Shown here: positions 20,601 to 31,411 of the stretch, piece after piece | How positions within the stretch are numbered: position 1 is the stretch's first letter | How the letters are laid out: every line of letters begins with the position of its first letter | Assembly (NCBI RefSeq): GCF_017876405.1 | Contig: NZ_JAGINW010000001.1 | Coordinates: 186,001-250,000, forward strand | Length of the DNA: 64,000 nt | Direction: 5' to 3' | From: Kibdelosporangium banguiense | GTDB taxonomy: Bacteria > Actinomycetota > Actinomycetes > Mycobacteriales > Pseudonocardiaceae | Position numbers and translations under genes: made by a program | Notes under the pieces: generated by a model | What the model was told of the DNA's origin: nothing | The model's database searches: none | The model's input: the letters and a program-made list of their open reading frames with translations, nothing else

Positions 20601-22626
20601 GGTCGACCTCGGCGTCACCGCGCCAGGCGGCGGTGAACGCGTCCTGGAACTGGGTGCGGACCAGGGCCAGTTCCTCGTCCGAGCGCTGCTCGAGGACCTT
20701 CGCGTCGATCCGCAGGCCGAAGTCGTAGATCCACCAGTCGGCGCCACCTTCGTTGCGCAGTTGGTACGGGCGCTCGTCGATCACCTCGACGCCCATGTGC
20801 GACAGCACCGGTAGCACCTGCGAAAGCGTGATGCCGTCGCCGCACAGGAACAGCTTGAACCGGCGCTCCCCCGGCGCGGCGTCGGCCGGGACATAGAACT
20901 GGATGTCCATGTCGCCGACGTTGCCCAGGGCCTGCAGGCGGCGCAGATCCTGCAACGCCACGACAGCCGAGAAGTCCTCCTTGTAGGCCTCCGGGAAGAC
21001 GTAGGCCAGGCGCTGGCCCTGCTGCGTCGCGGACTCGGTACCGATGCTCGCGCCGCCCGCGGCCTTCTCACGCTGCTCGGCGTCGACGGCCTCGGCCATC
21101 CGGTCTTCCCAGCTGCGGATGGCCGCGGCGAGCCGCTCCTGGATGCGGGCGACGTCCGGCTCGATCTGCTGTGCCGGATCGGTGTGCACGGTGAAATACA
21201 CCTGGGCCAGGGAGAACTCGCCGATCCGGGCGTTGTACTCCAGGTTCGAGCCGCCCAGCTCGTCGATCAGCACTTCCTGCATCGCCAGGCGCGTGGTCGT
21301 GGTGTACCGGTCACGCGGCAGGAACACGAAGCACGAGTAGAAGCGGCCGTACGGGTCGCGGCGAAGGAACAGCCGCAGCCTGCGCCTGTCGGCGAGCGCG
21401 ATCACGCCGGTCGCGGTGGCGTACAACGACTCCGCGGTGGACGAGAACAGCTCGGCCCGCGGCCAGTTCTGGATCACCTCGAGCATCCGCTGGCCGGAGT
21501 ACGACTCCAGCGGGAATCCTGCCTCGTGGATGACCTCACGCACCCGGCGTTCCACGACGGGGATGTCCAGCACGTTCTCGTGCAACGCAGTCGTGGTGAA
21601 CACGCCGAGGAACCTGTGCTCGCCGGTGACGTTGCCGTCCTGGTCGAACGTCTTCACGCCGACGTAGTACGGGTACACCGAACGGTGCACAGTGGACGGT
21701 GCGCTCGCTTCGGTGAGTACAAGGAGCTTCGGCGCCAACGCCGACGCGACTACCGAGTCCGGCCCGGCAGTGAGGCTGCGCGCGGCGAGACTGTCCTGCC
21801 GCAGGACACCCAGGCCGCTCGCGAGCACGGCCTTCAACGCGGGGTCGTCGCCGTTCTGGCCGACCAGTTCGTACTGCCGGTATCCGAGGAACGTGAAGTG
21901 CCCGTCGGCAAGCCAGCGCAACAGCGCGGCGCCGTCCTCGACCTCAGTGTCCGGCAGCGGAGGCGGTGTGGCTTCCAGCGCATCGGCCAGGGCGTTGGCC
22001 TGGCTGCACATCTTGGCCGCGTCCTCGACGACCTCGCGGACGTCGTTGAGTACCGAGTACAGACCCGTGGAGATCTCCCGGCCCCGGTCCGGGTCGGTGA
22101 TCAGGTCGATCTCGATGTACATCCAGGACTCCACCAGTGCGTCCGCGGGTGGGTCGCCCGGATCGGCGGTCGGCAGGACCTCCCGGAGCGCACCAGCCAC
22201 ATCCCTGCGCACCACAACGATGGGGTGCACCACACGTTGGACCTGAACGCCGCTGCGGACAAGTTCGGCGGATACCGATTCGACCAGGTAAGGCATGTCA
22301 TCGGTCACGACCTGCACGACTGTCGCCGAGGTCGTCCAACCGTCGACCTCCGCAGTCGGGTTCACCGGCCGCACCACGGGCCGGCCCGGCACCCGTTGCC
22401 CGGCCAGGTCAAGGTGCGTGCGCACGGCGCCGACCAGATCGGCGGGCGCGAAATCGATGACCTCCTCCGGCGGGACATACCGGTAGTAGAGGCGGATCAG
22501 GTCGGCAATCTCCGGGGCCGATCCCGCGGCGGTGGCCACCAGCTCGTCCCTGAGTTGCTCAGGGGTGGCCGCAGAGGCCTTCGCCGCGGTCGCTTCCGGA
22601 TGGGACTGGACTCCAGTCGAGGTCAT
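17668..22626 (-). CDS. gdh: NAD-specific glutamate dehydrogenase, large (180-kDa) class
   Basis: Oxidatively deaminates glutamate to 2-oxoglutarate. The 1652 residues match the large class (Rv2476c type). N-terminal regulatory domains (about 1-680, with ACT-like segments such as DDMPYLVESVSAEL) precede the catalytic core. The substrate-site Lys is near residue 875 (VPVGAKGGFVVKRPP), and the Rossmann segment VVGVGDMSGDVFGNGMLLS is clear. A long helical tail follows. ATG 22626 has GGAG 4 nt upstream; an in-frame ATG 132 bp upstream would place a promoter inside the gene. A promoter lies at 22703-22730. Confidence 0.96.
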   Translation of the reverse strand: MTSTGVQSHPEATAAKASAATPEQLRDELVATAAGSAPEIADLIRLYYRYVPPEEVIDFAPADLVGAVRTHLDLAGQRVPGRPVVRPVNPTAEVDGWTTSATVVQVVTDDMPYLVESVSAELVRSGVQVQRVVHPIVVVRRDVAGALREVLPTADPGDPPADALVESWMYIEIDLITDPDRGREISTGLYSVLNDVREVVEDAAKMCSQANALADALEATPPPLPDTEVEDGAALLRWLADGHFTFLGYRQYELVGQNGDDPALKAVLASGLGVLRQDSLAARSLTAGPDSVVASALAPKLLVLTEASAPSTVHRSVYPYYVGVKTFDQDGNVTGEHRFLGVFTTTALHENVLDIPVVERRVREVIHEAGFPLESYSGQRMLEVIQNWPRAELFSSTAESLYATATGVIALADRRRLRLFLRRDPYGRFYSCFVFLPRDRYTTTTRLAMQEVLIDELGGSNLEYNARIGEFSLAQVYFTVHTDPAQQIEPDVARIQERLAAAIRSWEDRMAEAVDAEQREKAAGGASIGTESATQQGQRLAYVFPEAYKEDFSAVVALQDLRRLQALGNVGDMDIQFYVPADAAPGERRFKLFLCGDGITLSQVLPVLSHMGVEVIDERPYQLRNEGGADWWIYDFGLRIDAKVLEQRSDEELALVRTQFQDAFTAAWRGDAEVDRFNALVLRAGISWRQATILRAYSRYLRQASTPFSQEYIEDTVLRHTVVATALVKLFETRFDVNSDQDTREAAIKAQVDEITLMIDEVTSLDQDRILRSLLTLINATLRTNYRVRDENGNPRPYLALKLNPQAIPDLPQPRPRFEIFVYSPRVEGVHLRFGSVARGGLRWSDRREDFRTEVLGLVKAQAVKNAVIVPVGAKGGFVVKRPPAVTGDPGLDRQAQMNEGIACYRMFISGLLDVTDNLEAGKTIPAPDVVRYDGDDSYLVVAADKGTATFSDIANEVAKGYGFWLGDAFASGGSVGYDHKAMGITAKGAWESVKRNFRELGVDTQTQDFTVVGVGDMSGDVFGNGMLLSEHIRLVAAFDHRHIFIDPNPDAASSFAERRRMFDLPRSSWDDYDRSLISAGGGVWPRSAKAIPLSPETVEVLRLPEGTVKLSPFELMKAILLAPVDLLWNGGIGTYVKASTESHAEVGDKANDAIRVNGEDLRVKVVGEGGNLGLTQRGRMEFARTGGKVNTDALDNSAGVDCSDHEVNIKILLDHLVAAGDLTGQQRNELLAEMTDEVGDLVLMDNYRQNAVMGVSRAHAGPMLSVHARLVTELEQNSGLNRELEALPSVQKFKEMEKAGQGLTSPELASLLAHVKLGLKEDLLASDLPSASVFAARLPEYFPSQLRDRFPDAISAHPLSREITTTLLANEVIDGAGITYPFRLAEEINASATDSVRAFAIVTRVYDLPEIWRQIDELDNKVPTEIADKMVLETRRLLDRASRWLLSNRPQPLAVGAEINRFSKVVKQIAPTVSDLLHGEAKQAVVRDTQELVSNGVPEQLATRVSGLLDAYGLLDVIEVAELADRENGGMDMERSPVETAELYYALADHLNVDQVLTFISGLERGNRWHALARLALRDDVYSSLRSITLDALQHSDPGQTAKQKIENWEKANASRLGRARAALDELAGAASRMDLAMLSVAARQIRSMIR

Positions 22627-22702
22627 GTTCTCCAGGCTCCACGCTCGTCGGCACCCTGTACGGCACGTCGTTGTGCCTGTTTGCTGTGCCAGCTGCGGCC
22701 TA

Positions 22703-22730
22703 ACCCTAGTTGGGCGGACGGAGCAGCCAA
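22703..22730 (-). promoter_or_regulatory. promoter of gdh
   Basis: On the minus strand: TTGGCT (22730-22725), a 16-bp spacer and TAGGGT (22708-22703). It lies 77 bp before the gdh start in the 155-bp gap after the TPR/GGDEF gene, so gdh has its own promoter. Confidence 0.5.
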
Positions 22731-22781
22731 GTAGCCACCGGCGGGACTTGAGAATCATTTAGGGGGCTTTAATAGCCTGTC

Positions 22782-25700
22782 TCACGCCTCACGGCGGGGG
22801 TTCTCGTCGGCGACCCGGCCGGCCGCGTCGTCGTATGCCGACAGAACGTCTTCATCCGGATGCTCCGACGTTGACGCTTGGTAAGCCACAAGCGCCTCGG
22901 CGAGCAGATCGGCCAGCTTGACGTCGGTCTTCTCCCGCCGCCGCATCCGGCTGGGCCGCCCCGCACTTTCAGGTGAACTCTCCGGCCCGGCAGGCGGATC
23001 CCGCGGCTCAGCGGGCTCCGGCGGAAGCCCGGCCCGCTCCTGCCCATCAAGAACCGAAGCCCAGCGCCGCCGCCGCGCCTCCTGCGGATCCTGTGGCTTC
23101 GGTTCCGGCTGGGGCTGTTGCTGTTGCTGAGGCTGGGGCTGGGGCTGTGCCTGTGACTCGGGCTGGGGCCTCGGCCTGGGACTCGGCCGCCGTTCAGGCG
23201 CGGGGCTGGGCTGCTCAGGCTCCAGTACCCGGCTGGCCCTCGATGGAAATTCAGCCGGTGCATCCGGCGGCTCCGGCATCCGGCGGCGGCCGCCTTCGGA
23301 GTCCGAGCCGGCCGACTGGCCTTCGGGCTGCAGCACCCGGCCCCACCCCGACCAAGATTCACCCGGTACATCCGGACGCCCTGGACCGCGGCGGACCGGC
23401 TCAGCTTCCAGGCGGCCCGACGAGTCTTCGGGCTCCGGCATCCGGCGCCGGCCGGTGGGGAGCTGGGAGTCGTCGGGCTGCTCATCCTGGTCAGGCATGC
23501 GGCGGCGACCGGGTCGCTGTCCGTCGACAGCAGCCGGGGCGTCGAAGTTCTCCGGCATGCGACGACGTCCCGTCGGAGGCGCGGAATCCGGAGCCTGTGG
23601 CACCTCAGCCGCAGGCCAGGCACGTTCCCCAGCCTCGTTCACCGGCTCAACAGGGACGCGGCCAGGACCCGACGAGGGCTCGAGATCATCATCCGCCAGT
23701 GCCCGGCGACGGCCCGGCCGCTGATTCGCCTCAGGCTCAGCAGCCGGCTGGGCCGCAGGCCACTCAATGCCGGCATCGCTGTCGAAGTCGACATGATCGC
23801 TCGGCCCGACGTCCGCGACTACAGGCTCATGGCCTCGATCCGGGCCGGCCGGAAAACCGGCCGACAGATCAACATCCGAATACGCCGAGACATCCCGCCG
23901 ACCCAAATCACGATCCAGGTCCGTGGGGAAGCTGGGCTCGCGGTCTGGGTCTGGGCCGGCTGGGAAGGCGAGAAAGCCGGCTGGCGGATCGATGTCTGGG
24001 TGCGTTGGGACATCACGCCGGGCTGGCTCGCGTTGCGGATCTGGGCTGGTCGGGAATGCGGGGTGGCTGGGCGGCGGGTCGATGTCCGGGTGTGCGGGGG
24101 TGCCGCGGCGGCTCGGTTTGGGGGCTGGGTCCGGATCTGGGTCTGGGCGGCGGCCCGGCTGGGGGTCTGTGTCCGGGTTGGGGACCGGGGGGATGTCGGG
24201 AGTGTCTGGGGGGACTGGGATTTCTTCTGGGTCCGGGATGTGCGGGATCGAGGCGCGCGGGATCGGGTGGGCCAACGCCTCTTCGGCCGCGGCCAGGATT
24301 TCGTCACTTGTGCTCGCGTATTTCGAGCTCGCGGACTCGCCCCTGGAAGGCTCGCCATAGCCCGCGCTTGATGTCGTGTTGTAGGGCGAGTCCGGGGTGG
24401 CTGGGCCGGGTTGGGTGTAGTCGGTGGATTGATCTGGGGCGAACGAATCCGGGGCGCGACGGCGGCCGCCGCTGCCGCGGGTTATGTCCAGGCGGTCCAG
24501 GACTGAGCGGCCGGTGTCGGCGGTGTCTGTCATCGATGCGGTCGGCGCAGGAGCCGGCATGCCAGTCGGTGCGTCGGTCGACACGGCAGCCAATGTGTCG
24601 GTGGATGCGGGGGCCGCGTCGTGGTGCGGTGGCATGTCGGGTTCTTCGGTGGGCGGCCACTGCGACTCTTCGATGGGGGCCCACTGGGTGTATTCGGGTA
24701 ACGGGAATCCCGCCAGGTACTCGGCCATCTCGGGGTCGGCCGGTTCGGGGCCGTCGTGGGAGGTCTGGGCGTACTCCTGCATGTAGGTGTAGCCGCTGTC
24801 CTCGGGGGGCAGGTCGTAGACGGGCTCGATGGACTGCCAGTCCGGCTGTTCGTCGTGGCTGTCCTGTTCGGTGGCGGTGAGGGCCTCACGGGCGGCGGTC
24901 AGCAGGGCGTCCTCGCTGGTGCCTTCCTGGTACTGGGCAACGCCTGTGCTCACGCTGACTCCCCTGGCCGGGTCGGCGGGGTCCCAGTCTGAAGTGGACA
25001 TTGTTTCGCGCAGGCTGGCGGCGAACTGTTCGGCTTCGTCGCGGGTGGTGTCGGGCAGCAGCACGGCCAGCTCACCCTCCTCGGGACGGACCAGCTCGGC
25101 GTCGTCCGGGGCCATGTCGCGGACATGGTCGGCCAGGGAGTTGAGCACGTCCGGGTCGAACTCGGGCATGCGACCGGCACGGTCGATGGCCTTGATCAAC
25201 GCGGCGCTGAACCGGTCGGTGCTGTCCGGGTCGGTGCCACGGGACTCGATTCTGCGCGGCTCTGGTTGTGGATCGGGCTCGTTCTGTTCGAGCCGGACGA
25301 GAGTGAGCGCGGTCGGCCGTGCTTGGCGACGGGCTGCGGCCAGCCTGCGGCGCAGGCCCTGCCTGTTGAGCAGGCCGGTTTCCTCGTCGCGTTCCTCGGC
25401 CGCGCCCGGATCGGGCCATTGCGGTTGCGAGCTGTCCGCAGACACAGCCGACACGGCTGGCTCGTCGGCTGTGCTGTCTGTATTGGCAGAGGCCAGCTCG
25501 GACACGGCTCGGTCGGCAGCCACCCGGTCGGCGGCGGACCACTCGACAGGTGCGCGGCGGCGCCCGCCACCGGACGAAGCGGCTGCGGCAACACCGGTGT
25601 CCGCGGACCAGTCCGAGGAGGTCTCAGCCGCCTCGGCACGGTCGTGACTTGGCCAGGCCGATGCCACCTGGTCAGACGAGGGCCAGTCCACAGCGGCGTG

Positions 25701-27035
25701 GTCGGCTTCGATCAGCTCGGACAGAGCCCGGCTCGTGCCTGCCTCCATCGCCGCGCGTTCCCGGGCGACCATCTCCCAGCCGGTCAGCTCGCGGGCCAGG
25801 ATGTCCTGGCTGCCGATGTCCTCCCCGCCGAGTTCACGGCCGGACATCTCCCGGCTGGCCGCCTCACGGCCATTGCTCTCTCGGCTTGACGTATCCGGAA
25901 GAGATCGGGCAGGAGTCCGGACAACGCGCCGCAGCAATGCTTCGGTGTCGTCGGGAAGCCTCGTTCCTGCGCCCAACTCCTCCAGCACGATCAGTCGCGC
26001 CAAGGTGTCGGCGCGCAGCCTGCGTTGCTCGGCTGCCCGCGCGGACCGCAGCGAGTTCAGTGCGTCGGTCAGATCGCCGTCGGTTTCCTGGGCGTGTGCC
26101 AGCGATGTCAGGACGTCGGCCAGCAGGCCGTCCAGCTCGTGCCGTCGGGCCACTCGCACGATCTCGGCCAGCATGGTGTGCGCCTGCTTGGCGCGGCCCG
26201 CAGGCATGTGCACCCGGGTCGCCAGGATGAGCATCAGCCGGCCGATGGCCGCTGCCGAAGTGGCGCGCACCGGATGGGTCAGCGTCTGATCGGCCTGGCC
26301 GAGAGCCGCAGCGTCCTCGCCTGCGTCGAGCAGGGCGCTGACCATCTCCAGACCCAGTTCGGCCCGGGCCTGCCCGGAGTCCGTCGCTGGTTCGGTGAGC
26401 CCGTCGAGCAGGGTCATGCCCTCTGTGGCTGCCGCGACCGCGCCAGTGGGATTGCCCCACCGCCGCCGGAACGATGCGATCCGCGCACACAGCAGCGCCC
26501 GCAACACACGCCGGACATCTGCGGCAAGGCTCTCATCCGCGGCGTACAGCCGGTCGGCTTCCGAGAGCACCTCGTCGATGACCTCACGCCGCCCGGCCTG
26601 GGCCAAGCCGGCCACGATCTCCGCCAAGGCACCCGCTCGCACCGAGGGGCGCGCATCACTGCCTTCCAGCATCGGGCGGACCAGGACAAAAGCACTGCCG
26701 GCCAAGCCGATCGCACGTGTGCTCGCGGCCAGGTCGACCCGGACCGACCCGGCGAGCTCGCGCTCGCCGGACGATTCGGCCTCCCGCAAGGTGAGCACCG
26801 CCGGTTCGACGGCGTCGGCGTGTTTGCCGAGCCGCACCAACGAGGCGACCACGAGGGCGTTGGCGCGCAACGCAAGCATCCGGTCCCCGGCCGCGTCGGC
26901 ACGCGTTGCCGCGTGCCGCGCGAATACCAGGGCAAGCTCCGGAGCGCGCCATCTCAACCGGTCGGCGGTCGCGACGAGTAGCTCGCCGTCGGATTCACCG
27001 CCGCCCGCCCAAGTTCCCCTCGTGCCCGCCGTCAC
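22782..27035 (-). CDS. large TPR / degenerate GGDEF / disordered-tail protein
   Basis: A 1417-residue protein. Residues 1-370 are Ala-rich helical repeats, TPR-like. A low-complexity acidic/Ser linker (375-540) leads to a diguanylate-cyclase-like fold (about 545-735): EETGLLNRQGLRRRL, then EEGEL (about 650) where GGDEF should be, then LAVLLPDTTRDEAEQFAASLRE and VSVSTGVAQY. The active-site motif is lost, so it may bind rather than make c-di-GMP. Residues 740-1330 are disordered, Pro/Asp-rich, with seven GRRR(A/M) boxes (two lie earlier in the protein) and a Gln/Pro run near 1295. A short helical C-terminus follows. It is 6 bp after ettA, likely one transcript. No membrane segment. Confidence 0.8.
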   Translation of the reverse strand: MTAGTRGTWAGGGESDGELLVATADRLRWRAPELALVFARHAATRADAAGDRMLALRANALVVASLVRLGKHADAVEPAVLTLREAESSGERELAGSVRVDLAASTRAIGLAGSAFVLVRPMLEGSDARPSVRAGALAEIVAGLAQAGRREVIDEVLSEADRLYAADESLAADVRRVLRALLCARIASFRRRWGNPTGAVAAATEGMTLLDGLTEPATDSGQARAELGLEMVSALLDAGEDAAALGQADQTLTHPVRATSAAAIGRLMLILATRVHMPAGRAKQAHTMLAEIVRVARRHELDGLLADVLTSLAHAQETDGDLTDALNSLRSARAAEQRRLRADTLARLIVLEELGAGTRLPDDTEALLRRVVRTPARSLPDTSSRESNGREAASREMSGRELGGEDIGSQDILARELTGWEMVARERAAMEAGTSRALSELIEADHAAVDWPSSDQVASAWPSHDRAEAAETSSDWSADTGVAAAASSGGGRRRAPVEWSAADRVAADRAVSELASANTDSTADEPAVSAVSADSSQPQWPDPGAAEERDEETGLLNRQGLRRRLAAARRQARPTALTLVRLEQNEPDPQPEPRRIESRGTDPDSTDRFSAALIKAIDRAGRMPEFDPDVLNSLADHVRDMAPDDAELVRPEEGELAVLLPDTTRDEAEQFAASLRETMSTSDWDPADPARGVSVSTGVAQYQEGTSEDALLTAAREALTATEQDSHDEQPDWQSIEPVYDLPPEDSGYTYMQEYAQTSHDGPEPADPEMAEYLAGFPLPEYTQWAPIEESQWPPTEEPDMPPHHDAAPASTDTLAAVSTDAPTGMPAPAPTASMTDTADTGRSVLDRLDITRGSGGRRRAPDSFAPDQSTDYTQPGPATPDSPYNTTSSAGYGEPSRGESASSKYASTSDEILAAAEEALAHPIPRASIPHIPDPEEIPVPPDTPDIPPVPNPDTDPQPGRRPDPDPDPAPKPSRRGTPAHPDIDPPPSHPAFPTSPDPQREPARRDVPTHPDIDPPAGFLAFPAGPDPDREPSFPTDLDRDLGRRDVSAYSDVDLSAGFPAGPDRGHEPVVADVGPSDHVDFDSDAGIEWPAAQPAAEPEANQRPGRRRALADDDLEPSSGPGRVPVEPVNEAGERAWPAAEVPQAPDSAPPTGRRRMPENFDAPAAVDGQRPGRRRMPDQDEQPDDSQLPTGRRRMPEPEDSSGRLEAEPVRRGPGRPDVPGESWSGWGRVLQPEGQSAGSDSEGGRRRMPEPPDAPAEFPSRASRVLEPEQPSPAPERRPSPRPRPQPESQAQPQPQPQQQQQPQPEPKPQDPQEARRRRWASVLDGQERAGLPPEPAEPRDPPAGPESSPESAGRPSRMRRREKTDVKLADLLAEALVAYQASTSEHPDEDVLSAYDDAAGRVADENPRREA

Positions 27036-27041
27036 CGGCGG

Positions 27042-28718
<1,677 letters not shown>

Positions 28719-28725
28719 GCCCGCG

Positions 28726-28731
28726 ATCGTA
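28726..28731 (-). promoter_or_regulatory. -10 element of ettA (leaderless)
   Basis: TACGAT on the minus strand ends 7 nt before the ettA ATG, so transcription would start at or next to the start codon. The -35 region is weak. Confidence 0.45.
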
Positions 28732-28793
28732 GAGCGGCCGGTACACGCCGATTACCGCGACTGCCGGGAATGGGGCACGTGTGACGATGCGTG

Positions 28794-29192
28794 TCATGCC
28801 GCGACCGCCTCGACCGGCCGGTCGGCGAGCTCGTCGCGGTTCATCTCGATGCTGCATAGCGCGAGGTCCGGGCCGATCGCGTTGGCGGTCAGCTCGATCT
28901 CGGAGCGGGGCTGGCCGTCCTTCTCGTAGCGGTGGGTATGTATCTTCCCGGCCGCCATCACCGGGTCGCCTTTGCGGAATGTGACCGCCACCTGCTCGGC
29001 CAGCTTGCTGAAGCACGTGACCCTCATGAAGAGGCTGTTGCCCGCGACCCACGTGCCCAACTCCCGGTCGAACTTGCGCTCGTTGACCGCCACGCTGAAC
29101 AGGGCCATGGCCTGCCCGTCACTGGTCAGGCGGGTGCTGATGTCGGTGCAGATGCGGCCGACCAGGGTCATCCTGGTCTCGTTCCACGCCAT
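28794..29192 (-). CDS. ssb: single-stranded DNA-binding protein paralogue
   Basis: A 132-residue OB-fold protein resembling Rv2478c, the second, shorter SSB of actinobacteria. Features: TLVGRICTDIS first strand, FSVAVNERKFDRELGTWVAG, FMRVTCFSKLAEQVAVTFRKGDPVMAAGKI. It lacks the long Gly-rich acidic-tip tail of the primary Ssb, so it probably does not recruit the replisome the same way. ATG 29192 is chosen with GAGGAG about 8 nt upstream; a GTG 9 bp further is possible. Two DnaA boxes lie just upstream. Confidence 0.88.
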   Translation of the reverse strand: MAWNETRMTLVGRICTDISTRLTSDGQAMALFSVAVNERKFDRELGTWVAGNSLFMRVTCFSKLAEQVAVTFRKGDPVMAAGKIHTHRYEKDGQPRSEIELTANAIGPDLALCSIEMNRDELADRPVEAVAA

Positions 29193-29284
29193 GACGATCA
29201 CTCCTCGTTCTCCACGCCGGTTGCGTTCGTGCTGCCAGCTTGCCGCCGGGCGGGGCGGGTCCGGCAGGGGCGGACGGGCTCGGC

Positions 29285-29310
29285 TGTGGACAACCGCCGG
29301 ATGTGGACAA
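29285..29310. promoter_or_regulatory. two consensus DnaA boxes upstream of ssb paralogue
   Basis: TGTGGACAA occurs at 29285-29293 and 29302-29310. It is the reverse complement of the actinobacterial DnaA box TTGTCCACA, 9/9 in both, in the same orientation with 17-bp spacing. A third partial match, TTGTCC, lies near 29327. They sit in the 166-bp gap between the CopD-CtaG stop and the ssb start. Confidence 0.65.
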
Positions 29311-29358
29311 CCCGGCTGAAACGGGGTTGTCCCGGCTCGGAAGTGTCGGTGGGGTGTG

Positions 29359-31398
29359 CTAGTCGGGCTTGCGAGTGGATTCAGGTCCCGCGTTCGTCTT
29401 GCCGTTCATCTGGCCCAGCATCGCGTTGTAGGCAGCCAGTTCGGCCTCGCCGTCGGAGTCCGCACGGCGGTCCCGGCGGCGGGCTTCCTTCTCGTCCTGC
29501 CTGGCCCATTGCACGAGCAAGGCGACCACCACGACCAGCAACGGGACCTCTCCCGCCGCCCACGCGATGCCGCCGCCGAGCCGCTGGTCGTACAGGGCGT
29601 CAGAGACCCACGGCAGCGAGAGCGACCTGTAGAAGCGGTCGCCGATGATCTGTTGCATGCCCATCAGCACCACGCCGAAGAACGCGTGGAAAGGCATGGA
29701 CGCGAACACCATCGCCAGCTTGCCGACCGGCGGCAGCCGCCGCGGGGCCGGGTCGATGCCGATCACCGGCCAGTAGAAGACGTATCCGGCCAGCAGGAAG
29801 TGCGCGTTCATCGCCAGGTGCGCCCAGTGCAGGTCGAGCGCGTTGTCGAACAGCCCCGAGAAGTACAGGACGTAGTAGGAGCCGACGAACAGCAACAGCG
29901 CGACGACCGGGTGCGTCAGCACTCGCGCGACCGGCGAATGTACGAATGCCACGAGCCATTCCCGTGGCCCAGGCGGGTTGTCCTTGCTTGCTGCGGGCAG
30001 CGCCCGCAGCGCCAGCGTCACGGCACCGCCCAGCACCAGCAAGATCGGCGCGAGCATATTCAGCATCATGTGGCTGATCATGTGAATGCTGAACATCGCG
30101 GGTGAGTACCGGCCGATTCCCGACGACGTGGCGAGCAGGATGACCGCGCACCCCGACAGCCATGCGATCGTCCGGCCGACCGGCCACGCGTCACCACGAG
30201 CCCGCAGCCGCCGCACACCAAGCAGATACAGCACGGCGAGCGCGATCGCCAACGTGCCGTAGATCAGGTCGAACCGCCAGTCCACCAACATCTTCAGGAA
30301 CGTCGGCGCACCGTCGAGCGCATAGCCGATGCGCACTTCGACGTTGTCGGGCTCGGTCACCGACTGCTGCGGCGGAGGCGTCCGGGCCAGCGCGGCCGCG
30401 ATGCCGATGGTGATCATCATGATCAGCACTTCGAGCCCGGCCAGTTTCACCAGAGCCCGGCCCGATCCGGTCGCCACCACCGTCTTGACGCCGCGTTCCC
30501 GCTGGAAGTACCCGAAAACGCCGAGCGTGAGCAGCGCGACGACCTTGGCGAGGGCCAGCAGCCCGTAGTTGGTGCTGAACAGGTCCGCCACCGGCAGCCG
30601 GACCAGCGCGTTGATCACACCGGACGCCGCCATCACGATCCAGCAGGCCAGCGCGACTTTGGAGAACCGGCTCGCGGCAAGCCCAAGGTGAGCGCCTTTA
30701 CGACGGCCGTGCGCCAGCAGCGCGACCAGTCCACCGACCCACAACGCGGCCGCGATCAGGTGCAGCAGCAGGCTGTTGGTCGCCAGATCGTGCTGTCCGC
30801 CGCTGGACGAGTGACCGCTGACACCCAGCGGAAGCAGGCCACCGACCGCGAGAAAGAACAGTGCTGTCGTCCAGCCCCACGTCAGTACGAGCCGCGTGCC
30901 GACAGCGACGAGGAACGCGATCGTTGCCGTCAACAGCCAGGTGTTCGTGGGCTCCGAATTCGGTGCCAGGTCGACGAGTGTCTGGATGTCGAACAGCTGG
31001 CCAACAGGCCGTCCGAACGTGTCCGCCGTAGTGAACGGAATGGACAGAAGCGCACAGACGCACCAGACGATGGCAGCCCAGCCGGCCGTACGGACAGCGG
31101 CGTAACCGTCCGCCGCGAGCACACCGGACTTCTGCGGCGGCGTCATGAACGCGGCGAACAACAGCGAACCGATCACCAGCACGCTGCTCACCTCGGCAAG
31201 CACGCGCAGCGTGATCATCCCGTACGCGGTGAACGCCCCTGGGTTGGGAATGCCCTCGATGTACCGATCGCTGAGCAGTCCGAACAGCCCGGCGGCCACG
31301 ACGACCGCGAGCACACCGCCCACCACTAACAGCGGGCCGATGCGAGCGCGGACCCGCCCCGTTCCGGTCGGCTGTGCGGGCGATTCTGTGGAGGTCAC
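29359..31398 (-). CDS. CopD-CtaG fusion: copper-handling / cytochrome oxidase assembly membrane protein
   Basis: A 679-residue polytopic protein with about 15 helices. The N-terminal half resembles CopD (copper resistance): HDLATNSLLLHLIAAALWVGGLVALLAHG. The C-terminal half resembles caa3 oxidase assembly CtaG: SIHMISHMMLNMLAPILLVLGG with paired His/Met, then HLAMNAHFLLAGYVFYW and MPFHAFFGVVLM. Together they suggest delivery of Cu to cytochrome oxidase. The tail is charged. GTG 31398 is preferred to an ATG 63 bp upstream that would lie inside the MFS gene. Rv0102 has the same fusion (known). Confidence 0.85.
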   Translation of the reverse strand: MTSTESPAQPTGTGRVRARIGPLLVVGGVLAVVVAAGLFGLLSDRYIEGIPNPGAFTAYGMITLRVLAEVSSVLVIGSLLFAAFMTPPQKSGVLAADGYAAVRTAGWAAIVWCVCALLSIPFTTADTFGRPVGQLFDIQTLVDLAPNSEPTNTWLLTATIAFLVAVGTRLVLTWGWTTALFFLAVGGLLPLGVSGHSSSGGQHDLATNSLLLHLIAAALWVGGLVALLAHGRRKGAHLGLAASRFSKVALACWIVMAASGVINALVRLPVADLFSTNYGLLALAKVVALLTLGVFGYFQRERGVKTVVATGSGRALVKLAGLEVLIMMITIGIAAALARTPPPQQSVTEPDNVEVRIGYALDGAPTFLKMLVDWRFDLIYGTLAIALAVLYLLGVRRLRARGDAWPVGRTIAWLSGCAVILLATSSGIGRYSPAMFSIHMISHMMLNMLAPILLVLGGAVTLALRALPAASKDNPPGPREWLVAFVHSPVARVLTHPVVALLLFVGSYYVLYFSGLFDNALDLHWAHLAMNAHFLLAGYVFYWPVIGIDPAPRRLPPVGKLAMVFASMPFHAFFGVVLMGMQQIIGDRFYRSLSLPWVSDALYDQRLGGGIAWAAGEVPLLVVVVALLVQWARQDEKEARRRDRRADSDGEAELAAYNAMLGQMNGKTNAGPESTRKPD

Positions 31399-31411
31399 GG
31401 CCTGAGAGTAG

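Noticed and set aside
17665-20814. Long plus-strand open frame (about 1049 codons) opposite gdh
   Set aside because: It mirrors a strongly conserved gene in GC-rich DNA; composition is that of a reversed coding strand (Leu/Val/Arg/His-rich, no domains).
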